From JBBROS01 sp965213845 (GTDB lineage Bacteria > Pseudomonadota > Alphaproteobacteria > Acetobacterales > Acetobacteraceae), in the NCBI GenBank assembly GCA_965213845.1, contig CBDCAI010000014.1, positions 620,001 through 684,000 of the forward strand: a stretch of DNA of 64,000 nt, given 5' to 3'. Made by a program: the position numbers and the translations under genes. Of the stretch, positions 35,883-45,034 are shown one piece after another. The first letter of the stretch is position 1. The number at the start of each line of letters is the position of its first letter. The notes below the pieces were generated by a model, which was not told the origin of the DNA, did no database searches, and worked only from the letters and a program-made list of their open reading frames with translations.

Positions 35883-38800
35883 ATGATTTTCACACGATTG
35901 AATCCGAAAGGCCTACACCCTCGGGAGGTCACCGGCATACGGCAGCTCGAAACGGGTCTGGCTGCCAGCCAATTCAGCGCGGGCTGGTTCGGCTACACCA
36001 ACCTTCTCGTCCGCAAGCGCAACGCGGTAGGGGAACGTCGGGAAATTGACCTGATACTGGTCACCCACGACCGGGTCGTGATGGCGGACTTGAAAGACTG
36101 GGGCGGGAAGATCACGAACAGCGCGGGCACTTGGCTACACAAGAGGCAACGTCGGGGACCATCGGCGGTCCTAAAGATTGAAGACAACTCCCACTCTTTG
36201 GTCGAGCTGCTGAGGACGGAGGCCCGGGCCGCCTCGCCCCGGCCCAGGGTCGAATACTTCGTGCTGTTCACCGCTGCCGATGCCGACATCTCGGGGTTGT
36301 CGGCTAACGACCTGACGAACGCCATGCGGCTTGGCGACTTCCTGACAATCATGACCGACCGCTTGGCTTACTCTCAGCGGTTCGGGTCCGTCGCCGGCTG
36401 GTCGGAGGTTAACCCGCTGACGGCAGGGGTCGCCGCGGCTGCCTTGGCGGGCTTGTTCAGGGAAGGCGGCCCCTTTGTGCCGAGGGAGGCGAGCTTCGCG
36501 GAATACGAGGTCCAGGGAGAACCAACGCACGAGCATCGCGGAACCGTATGGAAGGAGTATGCGGCTGCCCATCGCACGAACTCTTCGAGCACAGGCCTTC
36601 TTAGGATCTGGGATTGCGAAAAGCTGCCGACGATGTTCTCGGCGATCGAGGCCCGGCGAGGCCTGCTCGCGCGTGAGCAGACAGTGCTGAGCTACCTGCA
36701 AGAAGCCGACCCTGAGTTCCATTCGGACAGCACGCTGCCATGGCGGGCTCGCGACGAGGATTTCGGGATGCGTTTCTGGGAGGTTTTCGAGTTACGGCGA
36801 ACGGCGAGGCGCCTGGCCTCATACGTCGTGGCTTCCCCGGAGTTGGCATACGAGAAGAGAGCGGAGCTCGTCGCGATCCTGCTTGCCAAGTCGGCCACGC
36901 TGCACCGCAGGCGGATCGCCCATCGTGACCTGGGCGCGCACAGCGTCTGGATCGAGCCCGAGTCGGCACGCATCCGGTTTTCGGCGTTCGGCGCCGCCCA
37001 CTTCCCGGACCCCGCGTCGGTGGGGGATACCCGTCTCGCCCTGCTGGCGGCAGGCGAGCCGCTGCCCGAAGACCGGGGCGTGGCACGGCCGGGATCGGCG
37101 TTCCAGCAAGACGTGTTCTTGCTGGGGGTCCTTTGCTGGCAGGTGCTCGTCGGCATCGACGTTCCACGCAGCTCCGGCGTGGCGAGCCCCGAAGGAGGCG
37201 CGGCCACGCTGCTTCCGCCACAGGTCGAGAATTGGCTCCGGAAAGCCCTCGAACGGGAGCCCGGGAGCCGGTATGCCGACGCGATCGAGATGGCTGATAC
37301 CTTCGAGGCCGCCGTTGGCCGGCGCGCCGCGGCAGGGTTAGCCCAGGAAATGGAGCGGCACCGTTCGGACCTCGTACCGTTCATGGAATGGCCGGTCGCC
37401 CTCCGAATGGGCGCGGCGCGGGCCACCGCTTGGGTCTCGGGAAACGGGACCGACGCCGTCCTCGTGAAGCTTTGGCCCGCGCCGCGGCGCGATGCAGAGC
37501 CGCAGGCGCAAGCGCTCGCCTTCTTGGATACGGCCGCCCGGCTTCGCGCGGACCGGCCCTGGTGGGCGCCGGAGATCGTCGGCGCGGGCTGGGGAGAGCA
37601 CGGCCTTTACGTTGCCTCGAGGTTCCTCGACGGGGTCGCATGGGACGACCTTTCGACGCTCGGGCCCGAAGACATGCTCCGCGCCGTGGCGAGCTTAGTT
37701 CGGGCAGTGTCCGACATGCATGTTCGCGGGATGGCTCACGGAGACCTGAAGCCCGCCAATGTGCTGGTCGCCGGGGAGGGCGCGGAGCTGCGCGCCCTCC
37801 TGGTGGACCTGCCCGACCTACCCCCGGCAGGCGCCGACTCGCTCTCGAGTCCCGCCTACGCGCCATCGGGCGGCGCCGCCGGCCCGCGGGAGAGGGACAT
37901 CTTCGCGCTCGGCAAGATGGCGCAAGAGGCGCTCGCCGCTTTGGGTGCCGATCCGGACGACGGGCGGCTGGCGGGACGTCTCCTCCGGGCACTTGCGTCG
38001 GCAGGGCGTGCGTTTCCCATGCTCGACACGTTGGCGGCCGAGCTGGACAAGCCTGACAGGACGCCTGCCCCCCCGTCGCTCGAATTGGCGTTTGGAGTGA
38101 GGGACACCAGGGGGCAAGACGAAATCCTGCCCGACAATGGAAAGTTTCATGTCGTGGTCTCCACCGGCGGCCGCAGCTTGTTCATAGTCGGCTTGGACCA
38201 GCAGCTCAGGGTCGAGCTCGATTTGGACGGCCAAGCTTCTGCTTGCTCGGTGCGCGACGCCCCTCCGCAAACCCTCTCGTGGGCGATAGGCGCGAGGACC
38301 ATTTCGTTTCCCGGGCGCGTGCGCCTCTTTGAAGGCTCGACCGAGACGGCAGGGGTTACGGCCTTGCTCGGCAAGCCGGAGATCCTGGCGGCGTTGGCCG
38401 CCGCCCGCGCGTCGCCGCCCGCGGGATTGTCCGAAGAGCCCGGGTCCATGTCAGCCGGGCACGCGCTACCATCCCCTCCGCAGCCGGGCATCGGGGCGCC
38501 GACGAGGCCGGTTCCGGCCGCCTCGGACCGTTGGCGAGCCATCTTGGCAGCGGAGGAGGATGCGGTGCCCTCCGTGTCGGTAATCAGCGACGCACGATGG
38601 GATCCGCTCACCTCCAGGCATTACGTGGATTGCGAAAGCGTTCCCGAGCAACTCGACGTCGGCCCTGCGGAAGCGGTGAAGGTCTCGCGGAACGGTCGCC
38701 ACGTGGCAGAACTGGACGTCGGCCGTAGTCGAGGGCCGCGATTGGCGCTGGCCAGGTTCAAGGGCCATCCGATCCGGGCCGGGGACAGGCTGGAGCTGCA

Positions 38801-40748
38801 AAGCGAGGAGGGTCGGTCGAGCTTGAAGAAGCGGCAGCAGGCAGTTTCGCGAGCGGTGGCGCGCGCTGCCGTCATGCCCGACCTGTTGGACCACTTCGAC
38901 GAGGGCTCGTCGGCACGGCCGGTGAAGTATGCCAAGCGCGGGCCGACCGATGCCGAGCTGGCGCCTTACGGGCTGAACAGCGACCAGGTGGACGCCTTCA
39001 AGCACCTTTGGGCCACGGGTCCGGTCGGACTGCTCCAGGGCCCGCCCGGCACCGGGAAAAGCAGGTTCGTTGGCGCCTTCGTGCATTGGGCGGCGAGGCA
39101 CGGCGGCATGGAGAGGATATTGTTGCTTAGCCAATCGCATGGCGCGACCAACACCGTCGCGGAGAGCGTCCTCAGAGCGGCCGTGGCCTGCGGCGACCAT
39201 ATCCCGATGCTACGTGTGGGCCAGGCCGACCGCGTGACCGAGCCGTTGCTGCCGTTCCACCCGGCATCGGTGCAAGAGGGGTTCTCGACGTCGTTCGAAG
39301 CTCGCGGCCGGAGCCGGGCTGAAGTGGTCGGGCGGAACCTCGGCTTGCCTCCCGCTTACGTTGCGGAACTTTACGAGCTCGAGGCTGCTCTTGCCCCGGT
39401 CGTCGGTGCCATTGGGCGCCGACGACGAGAGATGTCGTCGAGCGGGGACCCGGAAGATCTCTCGTTGGCCAAGGCGCGCCTCAGCACGCTCCATTCGGCA
39501 TTCGGAGAGCTGCTTGCCCGGTTCGCGCCAGGCCGCCACTTGGACCCGGCGAGCGCCTTGCCTTTGCTCCGCGCCGAGATGGCGGCCCGCCACTCGGTCT
39601 CGGACCGAGACGCCCAGTCGAGGATGCTGCACTCGATCGACCTCGCCCGTAACTGGCTGGAAGCTCTCTCCGGGCGTCACCAGGGCGTTGAGGAATTCCT
39701 CGCCCGCACCAGGCCGGTCGTTTGCGGCACCTGCGTCGGGATCGGGCGGCCGGCGGTCAACGTGGCCGAGACGGAGTTCGACCTCGTCGTCATCGACGAA
39801 GCCGCGCGATGCGATCCCGGTGAGCTAGCCGTGGGTTTGCAGAGCGGCAGGAGGGCCCTGCTGGTCGGGGATCACAAGCAGCTACCGCCGCTCTACGACA
39901 GGATCGTGGCCCGTAACGCCGCGCGCGCGCTCCGCATGCAGGACTTGCCCGGGCGACGGGCGATCGAAGAGCTTTCCGTGAGCGACTTCGCGCGCAGCTT
40001 CGTGTCCCCTTACGGCGTCCTGGTGGGCCGGAGCCTGCGCAAGCAATACAGGATGGCGGCAGAGATCCGGGCCATGGTGTCGGATTGCTTCTATCCGGAG
40101 GTGGGACTTTCGGACGGGCGGGGCCCTCCTGGCAAGCATTACGATGCCCTGCCTGCCCCGCTGGATCGGCAAGTCACTTGGCTGGACACCTCCTCCGAGC
40201 CGGGCGGCGCAGAGGACAAGGCCGAGGGAACCTCTTACTCCAACGGCACTGAAGTGCGGATCGTCATGGGGCTGCTCCGTCACCTGGCGGCGCGGCCGGG
40301 GCTTTGGCACGAGATGCGCGCCCGCAAGGAACTCGCGCCAGGCGAGCAGGCTGTCGGGGTGATCGCCATGTACTCGGCGCAGCGAAACGCGTTGCAGGCA
40401 GCATTCGACGCCCTGGAATGGCCGGAGGGTTTCCCGCCTCTCGTTCGCATCGACACGGTGGATGCTTATCAGGCGAAAGAAAATCGCATCGTCATAGTAT
40501 CCCTCGTACGGTCGGCGCCCCGCGGGCCAGCGCGCCGGAAGAAGCGTCAGAACCCGCTTCCGCACGCGACCGACTATCGGCGCGTCAACGTGGCCCTTTC
40601 GAGAGCGATGGACCGGCTTGTCGTGGTTGGCGCGGCCGACCTATTCCGTGCCGATTGGAACGGGAATTCCCTGCGGCGCGTCGTCGGGCACCTCGAGGAG
40701 CAAGAACGCTTGGTCCCCTGCGGGACAGTCGACAGCTCTTCGGTATGA
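35883..40748 (+). CDS. NERD nuclease - pseudokinase - kinase - SF1 helicase fusion protein
   Basis: A single chain of 1621 residues. The N-terminal NERD nuclease-like domain (about 10-130) has its acidic/Lys site in EIDLILV and ADLKDW (Asp56, Asp69, Lys71). A first kinase-like domain (about 230-480) has His-Arg-Asp 347-349 but no catalytic Asn and a changed DFG, so it is probably a pseudokinase. A second kinase domain (about 500-720) keeps AVLVKLW, HGDLKPAN at 619 and VDLPD, and may be active. An SF1 Upf1-like helicase occupies 1040-1600, with Walker A GPPGTGKS at about 1053, DEAA at 1305, GDHKQLPPL, RKQYRM and NVALSRA. NERD plus kinase recalls PglW of type 2 BREX, but pglX, pglY and pglZ are absent. 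The ATG at 35883 has GAGGA very close; a start at 35853 is also possible. Confidence 0.9.
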   Translation: MIFTRLNPKGLHPREVTGIRQLETGLAASQFSAGWFGYTNLLVRKRNAVGERREIDLILVTHDRVVMADLKDWGGKITNSAGTWLHKRQRRGPSAVLKIEDNSHSLVELLRTEARAASPRPRVEYFVLFTAADADISGLSANDLTNAMRLGDFLTIMTDRLAYSQRFGSVAGWSEVNPLTAGVAAAALAGLFREGGPFVPREASFAEYEVQGEPTHEHRGTVWKEYAAAHRTNSSSTGLLRIWDCEKLPTMFSAIEARRGLLAREQTVLSYLQEADPEFHSDSTLPWRARDEDFGMRFWEVFELRRTARRLASYVVASPELAYEKRAELVAILLAKSATLHRRRIAHRDLGAHSVWIEPESARIRFSAFGAAHFPDPASVGDTRLALLAAGEPLPEDRGVARPGSAFQQDVFLLGVLCWQVLVGIDVPRSSGVASPEGGAATLLPPQVENWLRKALEREPGSRYADAIEMADTFEAAVGRRAAAGLAQEMERHRSDLVPFMEWPVALRMGAARATAWVSGNGTDAVLVKLWPAPRRDAEPQAQALAFLDTAARLRADRPWWAPEIVGAGWGEHGLYVASRFLDGVAWDDLSTLGPEDMLRAVASLVRAVSDMHVRGMAHGDLKPANVLVAGEGAELRALLVDLPDLPPAGADSLSSPAYAPSGGAAGPRERDIFALGKMAQEALAALGADPDDGRLAGRLLRALASAGRAFPMLDTLAAELDKPDRTPAPPSLELAFGVRDTRGQDEILPDNGKFHVVVSTGGRSLFIVGLDQQLRVELDLDGQASACSVRDAPPQTLSWAIGARTISFPGRVRLFEGSTETAGVTALLGKPEILAALAAARASPPAGLSEEPGSMSAGHALPSPPQPGIGAPTRPVPAASDRWRAILAAEEDAVPSVSVISDARWDPLTSRHYVDCESVPEQLDVGPAEAVKVSRNGRHVAELDVGRSRGPRLALARFKGHPIRAGDRLELQSEEGRSSLKKRQQAVSRAVARAAVMPDLLDHFDEGSSARPVKYAKRGPTDAELAPYGLNSDQVDAFKHLWATGPVGLLQGPPGTGKSRFVGAFVHWAARHGGMERILLLSQSHGATNTVAESVLRAAVACGDHIPMLRVGQADRVTEPLLPFHPASVQEGFSTSFEARGRSRAEVVGRNLGLPPAYVAELYELEAALAPVVGAIGRRRREMSSSGDPEDLSLAKARLSTLHSAFGELLARFAPGRHLDPASALPLLRAEMAARHSVSDRDAQSRMLHSIDLARNWLEALSGRHQGVEEFLARTRPVVCGTCVGIGRPAVNVAETEFDLVVIDEAARCDPGELAVGLQSGRRALLVGDHKQLPPLYDRIVARNAARALRMQDLPGRRAIEELSVSDFARSFVSPYGVLVGRSLRKQYRMAAEIRAMVSDCFYPEVGLSDGRGPPGKHYDALPAPLDRQVTWLDTSSEPGGAEDKAEGTSYSNGTEVRIVMGLLRHLAARPGLWHEMRARKELAPGEQAVGVIAMYSAQRNALQAAFDALEWPEGFPPLVRIDTVDAYQAKENRIVIVSLVRSAPRGPARRKKRQNPLPHATDYRRVNVALSRAMDRLVVVGAADLFRADWNGNSLRRVVGHLEEQERLVPCGTVDSSSV

Positions 40749-42235
40749 GCAACACACTCCGGCTCGGACCGGCGCTGCCCGAGACCATCGAGATCGATAC
40801 GGTCGTATTCGGCGTTCCTGCGCAGCGCTTTCTCGTGTCCGCCGAGATCGTGCGCGGGCGGCAGTTGCCGGTCGTTCAAGACTTCGCGTTGCGGCTGCTG
40901 AGGGTCGCGGGCCCGATGGCCGCCGCGGACCTCCAAGCGTTCTTCGGTTGGAGCGGCCGCGAGCTCCGCGAGCTCTTGGGCGGGCTGCTGAGGGCGGAAC
41001 TCGTCGTGGAGACAGACGGCAAACTGGCCCTCGGCCCCGTCGGCCAGCTTGCGTTCCGCGACGCGCCGGAAGGTGCAGGGCCGCCTACCGCTGTCCGAGC
41101 CGAGCTGGTCGCGCAGACCGTCGCGCTCGACATGGTCTCGTTCAACCTAACCGCGATCGCTTCGAGAGCTGCTTCCACACGCCACTTACCGACCTTGCAA
41201 GTGAGCGATCGGCGGCGGGCTTCCGACGCGGTCAAAGCAGTGCCCGAGGCATTGCGCGCGAACTGGCGTGAATTCATAGGGGAATGGCTTTTCCGCCACC
41301 CAGATGAACCCGACCCCGAGCTACAGGCCATCTTGGAGGTCGAGCCGAAAGGCCATTTCATCTCGGAGCTGGTTGTCCCGGTCACGATGAGTCTCGAAGG
41401 CGAGGTTCGTGCGGAGGCCAACCTGTCGTCATTGGAGCTTTCGGGTCGCCAGGGATCGAGGAGAGACCTTATCGCCGCGGCTACGCGTCAGTTTGCTGCG
41501 ATTCAGGCGCCGAATGACCACGCCGCCGCGCTTGCCCTCATGGCGGCCTACGAACTGCCCGTTCTCGACAGGTTTGGACCCCACGCGCCGCCCGGCGCGT
41601 GGGCGAGGTACGCGCTCTCGGACCCCAAGTTCGACGAGGCGCGCAGGCCGTCCGTCGCGGTCTGCGGCTCCGTTGTGTCACCGATGGTCAGGGCCGCGCT
41701 TCTGGACCGGACGGCGGAATGGGAAACGGGCCTGGGACGGGGCGACGAACCGATACTCTGGATCCGGCCCGGGGTCGCGAATTGGGGCTTGGGCGCCGCT
41801 TACTCGGGCGTCTTCTCCGCGCTAGCCCGCAGGTCTCGCGCCGCAGGCGGCATCGTCCTGGTCTGCCGTTCCGGGGAAAGCCGATTGGCCCTGGCATCTC
41901 GGCCCGATCTACTGACGGATGGCGGCTTCTCGTCCGTACTGGAAATCGCTGGGTCGGGCTTGCCGGCTGCCCTTGAGATCGTGTTCAAACCGGGTCGGTG
42001 GGCGCTGCTCTTGATACACAGGCCGGTGGGCACGGGATCGTTCCCAGTGGGCCACGGTATCTGCTCGGCAGCCCCGTCTCTGGTGACGGGAGTCTCCAAC
42101 CTGGTTCGCGAGGCCTTGCGCCATGGCACGGGTGCGATCGGTCGGAGGGTGGGCGATGGCGCTTCCCTTGACCTCAAGGAAGCCATTGAGGAGAGCATCA
42201 AGGCGAGTGAGTTGCCAGCGAGTTCGACGGGCTGA
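40745..42235 (+). CDS. Unknown partner protein coupled to the NERD-kinase-helicase gene
   Basis: A 496-residue protein starting ATG 40745, overlapping the helicase stop as ATGA, so the two proteins are very likely made in stoichiometric amounts. Residues 40-110 resemble a winged helix (FALRLLRVAGPMAAADLQAF, then RELRELLGGLLRAELV). The C-terminal half (about 300-480) has an alpha/beta look (VAVCGSVVSPMVRAALL; GGIVLVCRSGE; GRWALLLIHRP) but no catalytic motif that I can identify. A DNA-binding or target-recognition subunit is a reasonable guess only. Confidence 0.8.
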   Translation: MSNTLRLGPALPETIEIDTVVFGVPAQRFLVSAEIVRGRQLPVVQDFALRLLRVAGPMAAADLQAFFGWSGRELRELLGGLLRAELVVETDGKLALGPVGQLAFRDAPEGAGPPTAVRAELVAQTVALDMVSFNLTAIASRAASTRHLPTLQVSDRRRASDAVKAVPEALRANWREFIGEWLFRHPDEPDPELQAILEVEPKGHFISELVVPVTMSLEGEVRAEANLSSLELSGRQGSRRDLIAAATRQFAAIQAPNDHAAALALMAAYELPVLDRFGPHAPPGAWARYALSDPKFDEARRPSVAVCGSVVSPMVRAALLDRTAEWETGLGRGDEPILWIRPGVANWGLGAAYSGVFSALARRSRAAGGIVLVCRSGESRLALASRPDLLTDGGFSSVLEIAGSGLPAALEIVFKPGRWALLLIHRPVGTGSFPVGHGICSAAPSLVTGVSNLVREALRHGTGAIGRRVGDGASLDLKEAIEESIKASELPASSTG

Positions 42236-42242
42236 CACCCGC

Positions 42243-42398
42243 ACGGCTCTGGCACCCACCCGGTTGACCAATCACGCTGGAGCGACAAGGCGTGCACGCA
42301 GGCAGATCGAGGCGGGCGCGGCCATACATCTGCCGCTTGACCAGCTTGAGCTTAGTAATCTGACCCTCGGTTTGTCCGTTCGACCATGGCTGTGAAAC
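42243..42398 (-). mobile_element. ISL3-family transposase 3' fragment
   Basis: The minus strand encodes PWSNGQTEGQITKLKLVKRQ then MYGRARLDL, the C-terminal signature of ISL3 transposases. A 1-nt insertion then shifts the frame to the usual LRARL ending and a stop near 42273. CTCTGGCACCC near 42247 may be part of the terminal inverted repeat. Only the last 150 bp or so of the element remain. Confidence 0.8.
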
Positions 42399-42455
42399 AG
42401 CACCCAAGCGGGACCCCCTGCCCAAACACACGTAAGTCACTGATCGGGCTTAGGT

Positions 42456-42515
42456 AAATCCGTTCGGGGTGGGGTCCCGATCGGCGCCGATCGGGACCCC
42501 ACCCCAAACGGATTT
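42456..42515. repeat. 60-bp near-perfect palindrome
   Basis: Two 30-bp arms with no spacer and one mismatch (42465/42506), centred on GGCGCC at 42483-42488. It could extrude a cruciform or form a strong RNA hairpin. It probably marks two IS ends joined head to head. Confidence 0.85.
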
Positions 42516-42581
42516 CAGCAAACGATTACAGGAACTTGCGTCACATTTAGAGGGGGGTCCCACTTGGGCGCCGTTTCACAC

Positions 42582-42830
42582 TCGGCGACGCTGCGCAGGA
42601 AGTCGCCATCTTCGGCTTTGGCCAGCAGGTCGGCCAGGGGTAGTCTGTCCTCGGTCATCAGGTCCTCATGGGTTCGGGTGAAGCGTCGCAACTCCACCGT
42701 AGCCGGCCGATCCGATGGCCACCTCAAACCTGATCTGTGGGGTCGGCCCTTCCGGCCGGCTACGCCGACCTCCAGGCCCAACCCCACCCGCAGCGCTCAT
42801 CCAAATTCCACCACGAGCGCGGACGCTAAC
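42582..42830 (-). mobile_element. IS256-family 5' end fragment
   Basis: The minus strand carries the left inverted repeat (end at 42830), the non-coding leader, and the first 26 codons of a transposase from ATG 42658 (MTEDRLPLADLLAKAEDGDF). It is nearly identical to the start of the complete IS256-family element at 47572. It is cut at about 42581 by an IS21-type repeat. Confidence 0.88.
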
Positions 42831-43086
42831 AGCTTTGGTGGGGGGTCTCACTTCAGTGCTGTTTCGCAGGTGGGTCCCACTTGGGTGCTGCTTCACACTG
42901 AAAGAACTCCTTCTCCAGAGTCGCCTGGTCACAGAAGCAGCGCGTCAGGGTTCCTATACGAGCAATATGCGTCGGGTAGTCGGCGGCTACCGTCGCCGGG
43001 AAGGCCACGGGGCAGTGGGTGGGTTTGGAAGGCGCTGCCACGGCCGATTTCCTGCCGCGAAAACGAAGGCACGCCATCCGGTCCCT

Positions 43087-43575
43087 CTACGGGCGACCCC
43101 TTCGCCGTGCCCGGAGGTGGGTGGTGTCCTCGGCCACGCCCAGCAGGTCCCATACCGCAGAAGCCAACCTGTTCGCAGGGGTTGGCTTCTCGAGGCTCAT
43201 GGCTCCCCCGTGGGCGCCCCGGCCGACGTCGACCAGGGGGTTGGTGAGGAACAGGAAAGGGATGGACATGGAAGCGAGCAGATCGGCGAAGACCAGCGTC
43301 TCCGGCAATCCCAGGCAGTAGTCGAGCACCGCGGCGTGGGGCGCAGACGCCGCAACGAGGTCGATGGCGCTACTTACGTACCCAGCCACGGTGACCTCGA
43401 GACCGCGACTTTCCAGGAACATCGAGACGGCGCACCTGATCATTTCGTGTTCGGCGAGCACGAGGACACGCTTGCGCGGGGCAGGAGTTGCAGGCGCCCT
43501 GGACGCGGCTCGTGGCCGACGTCGGATTTTCGCCCCTGCCATGATCCTCGACGCCTGTCCAGTATGTGTGGCCAT
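43087..43575 (-). CDS. Receiver-domain protein
   Basis: A 162-residue protein. After a basic N-terminal tail of about 30 residues comes a receiver-like domain (RVLVLAEHEMIRCAVSMFLE; AAVLDYCLGLPET with the probable phosphoacceptor Asp; FLFLTNP; EKPTPANRL). The second acidic residue of the usual DD pair is replaced (AEHE), so phosphorylation is uncertain. ATG 43575 has AAGGA at suitable distance; an ATG 6 nt earlier is possible. It follows the small-gene operon on the same strand with an 80-bp gap. Confidence 0.75.
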   Translation of the reverse strand: MATHTGQASRIMAGAKIRRRPRAASRAPATPAPRKRVLVLAEHEMIRCAVSMFLESRGLEVTVAGYVSSAIDLVAASAPHAAVLDYCLGLPETLVFADLLASMSIPFLFLTNPLVDVGRGAHGGAMSLEKPTPANRLASAVWDLLGVAEDTTHLRARRRGRP

Positions 43576-43654
43576 GGTCATTTCCTTGATCTCTCGCGAT
43601 GATGGCTGCGGCTGGATCGCCGCTGACGCCGTCTCCGTCCCGATGGCCCGCCGT

Positions 43655-43918
43655 TCATCCCGGCCCCCGCCCGTCCAGCCAGGCGAGGACCGTGCGCATG
43701 GATCTCGCCACGTGCAACATCCTGCCCCCGGGCAGCAGCACCAGCGTACCCTCGTCCGTTTCGCAGACCGCCCCGACCGCCTGGGCCGCCACGGCGTGGG
43801 CGTTTCCGTCCCTGTCCCGGAGAAAGATGAAGCGCCCCACGCGTTCCCCTTCCTCGAAGTCGTCCCTGTCCGGTCGCAACCCGGACGAGGCGACCTGCCC
43901 ATCAGCGGACTTTGGCAT
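43655..43918 (-). CDS. Small hypothetical protein, end of the minus-strand operon
   Basis: An 87-residue protein with clear beta character (GRFIFLRDRDGNAHAVAAQAV; EGTLVLLPGGRMLHVARSM; VLAWLDG). The pattern suggests a small barrel, but I know no named family. Its start overlaps the stop of the preceding gene. Confidence 0.7.
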   Translation of the reverse strand: MPKSADGQVASSGLRPDRDDFEEGERVGRFIFLRDRDGNAHAVAAQAVGAVCETDEGTLVLLPGGRMLHVARSMRTVLAWLDGRGPG

Positions 43919-44381
43919 GGCCCCACCTGCGCAACGCGAACGCCGGGCGCTTCCGCGTCCCCGGCCCCCGCGCCGGGCTGTCGTATCCGCCCTGCCGGAA
44001 CGCGGACGCCGACGAGGTGCCTACGGCCATCCACGCGGGTCCGGTGAAGTCTGCGAACGGGGGGGTCCACAGGTGTGCCAGCGTGGTCCTTTGGCCCGGC
44101 ACGGGGACCGTGGCCGCCCGCACGGCGTCGCCCCGGATCGCGACCCGGCCCCGGCTTCCGATGACGTCGCCCGCCACTGCGGCTGGCCGGGATCGGCGTC
44201 CGGGTTTTGCGACGTTGTCGAGCCATCGGCCGACCCCGTCGCACCCTGCGGCGAAGCACGCGATCCCTTTCACCTCGTTGCATCGTCGCTGCCTGGATCC
44301 AGGTCCTTGGACAACCCGGCCGCGACTTGCTGAAAAGCTGCCCGGACCGCCCGCCATCGGAAATGTGTTAGCCTCGTACAT
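43902..44381 (-). CDS. Hypothetical protein
   Basis: A 159-residue frame from ATG 44381, overlapping both the preceding and the following gene by 14-17 nt. The middle (ACFAAGCDGVGRWLDNVAKP; MAVGTSSASAF) and the ending FALRRWGHAK resemble the ending ALRTWGF of the upstream neighbour, suggesting related proteins. No family is recognised. Confidence 0.5.
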   Translation of the reverse strand: MYEANTFPMAGGPGSFSASRGRVVQGPGSRQRRCNEVKGIACFAAGCDGVGRWLDNVAKPGRRSRPAAVAGDVIGSRGRVAIRGDAVRAATVPVPGQRTTLAHLWTPPFADFTGPAWMAVGTSSASAFRQGGYDSPARGPGTRKRPAFALRRWGHAKVR

Positions 44382-44757
44382 CGTCGAAACCCCATGTCCT
44401 CAGGGCATAGGCCAGGTGTCGACGCAGTTCGGGATCAAGACACTCGTCGTCGGGTCTCCCGAGCGTGTAGATGTTCCCCGATCTTGTCCCAACGGCAACG
44501 CTGCCCGTGTCCACCACGAGCAGCGCCGACGTGATCCAGGTGTTCAGGAGACCGATGCGCCATCCCAGCGCATGCACCGCGGCCGCCCCCGTGCCGGTGC
44601 CGCGGATCGCGACCAGGCTCCAGCTGTCCAGCCGGTCGCGCGCGCCGCCGCCGGGGACAGATCCCGCGAGGTGCGCCAGTTCCGCGGCCGTCGCGTGGCC
44701 CACGGTCACGGGCTGACCTCTCATTGCCGCCGTGAACAAAACGCGCGCGTCGCTCAT
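44368..44757 (-). CDS. Hypothetical protein
   Basis: A 129-residue protein from ATG 44757, overlapping the previous stop as ATGA. Features are VLFTAAMRGQPVTVGHATAAE, WSLVAIRGTGTG and GTRSGNIYTLGRP, then ELRRHLAYALRTWGF. It looks like a compact alpha/beta protein of unknown function in the minus-strand operon. Confidence 0.62.
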   Translation of the reverse strand: MSDARVLFTAAMRGQPVTVGHATAAELAHLAGSVPGGGARDRLDSWSLVAIRGTGTGAAAVHALGWRIGLLNTWITSALLVVDTGSVAVGTRSGNIYTLGRPDDECLDPELRRHLAYALRTWGFDDVRG

Positions 44758-45026
44758 CGCGTCGATCCCCCCGCAACCCGCCGAGCGATGTCGTTCCCGA
44801 TGGCGGACCGCGTTGACCGGGGATTTCGCGCGTCCGGCAACGCCGGGTGCGCGATCCGGGATCGCCTCGCCCCCGTGTCGGCGGCACAGGCAACGGGCCA
44901 CGGCAATGCTCGCGCGGCGCGAACGTGACCGCTCTCGACCCTGCCATCCGCGTCAACCCGGGCGATCTCGATCGGGAACGAGCATTTCGGCAGCGGATTG
45001 GCCCCGATGTCCACGAAGCGGATCAT
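44754..45026 (-). CDS. Truncated exonuclease-like protein (uncertain)
   Basis: A 90-residue frame from ATG 45026. The start MIRFVDIGANPLPKCSFPIE resembles the N-terminus of DnaQ/RNase T-like 3'-5' exonucleases (FVDIE..L...SFPIEI), except that the catalytic Glu is Gly here (DIG in place of DIE). The remaining 50 residues do not match the fold, so it is probably a shortened or decayed copy. It lies 8 nt after the metallophosphoesterase and is coupled to the next gene by ATGA. Confidence 0.45.
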   Translation of the reverse strand: MIRFVDIGANPLPKCSFPIEIARVDADGRVESGHVRAARALPWPVACAADTGARRSRIAHPALPDARNPRSTRSAIGNDIARRVAGGSTR

Positions 45027-45034
45027 GCGACAGT

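Larger units (their letters stand above)
42390..42898. repeat. Four copies of an IS21-type end repeat
   Basis: A 28-30 bp word (GGGTCCCACTTGGGTGCTGT followed by TTCACA) occurs at 42390-42418 (minus), 42552-42581, 42841-42869 and 42870-42898 (plus). It resembles the multiple terminal repeats of IS21-family elements. No istA or istB gene remains, so these are footprints of lost or deleted elements that cut into the ISL3 and IS256 pieces. Confidence 0.55.

Noticed and set aside
35883..40748. Calling the locus a BREX type 2 system from the PglW-like domains
   Set aside because: No pglX methyltransferase, pglY ATPase or pglZ phosphatase is present, and the helicase fusion is not part of PglW as I know it.
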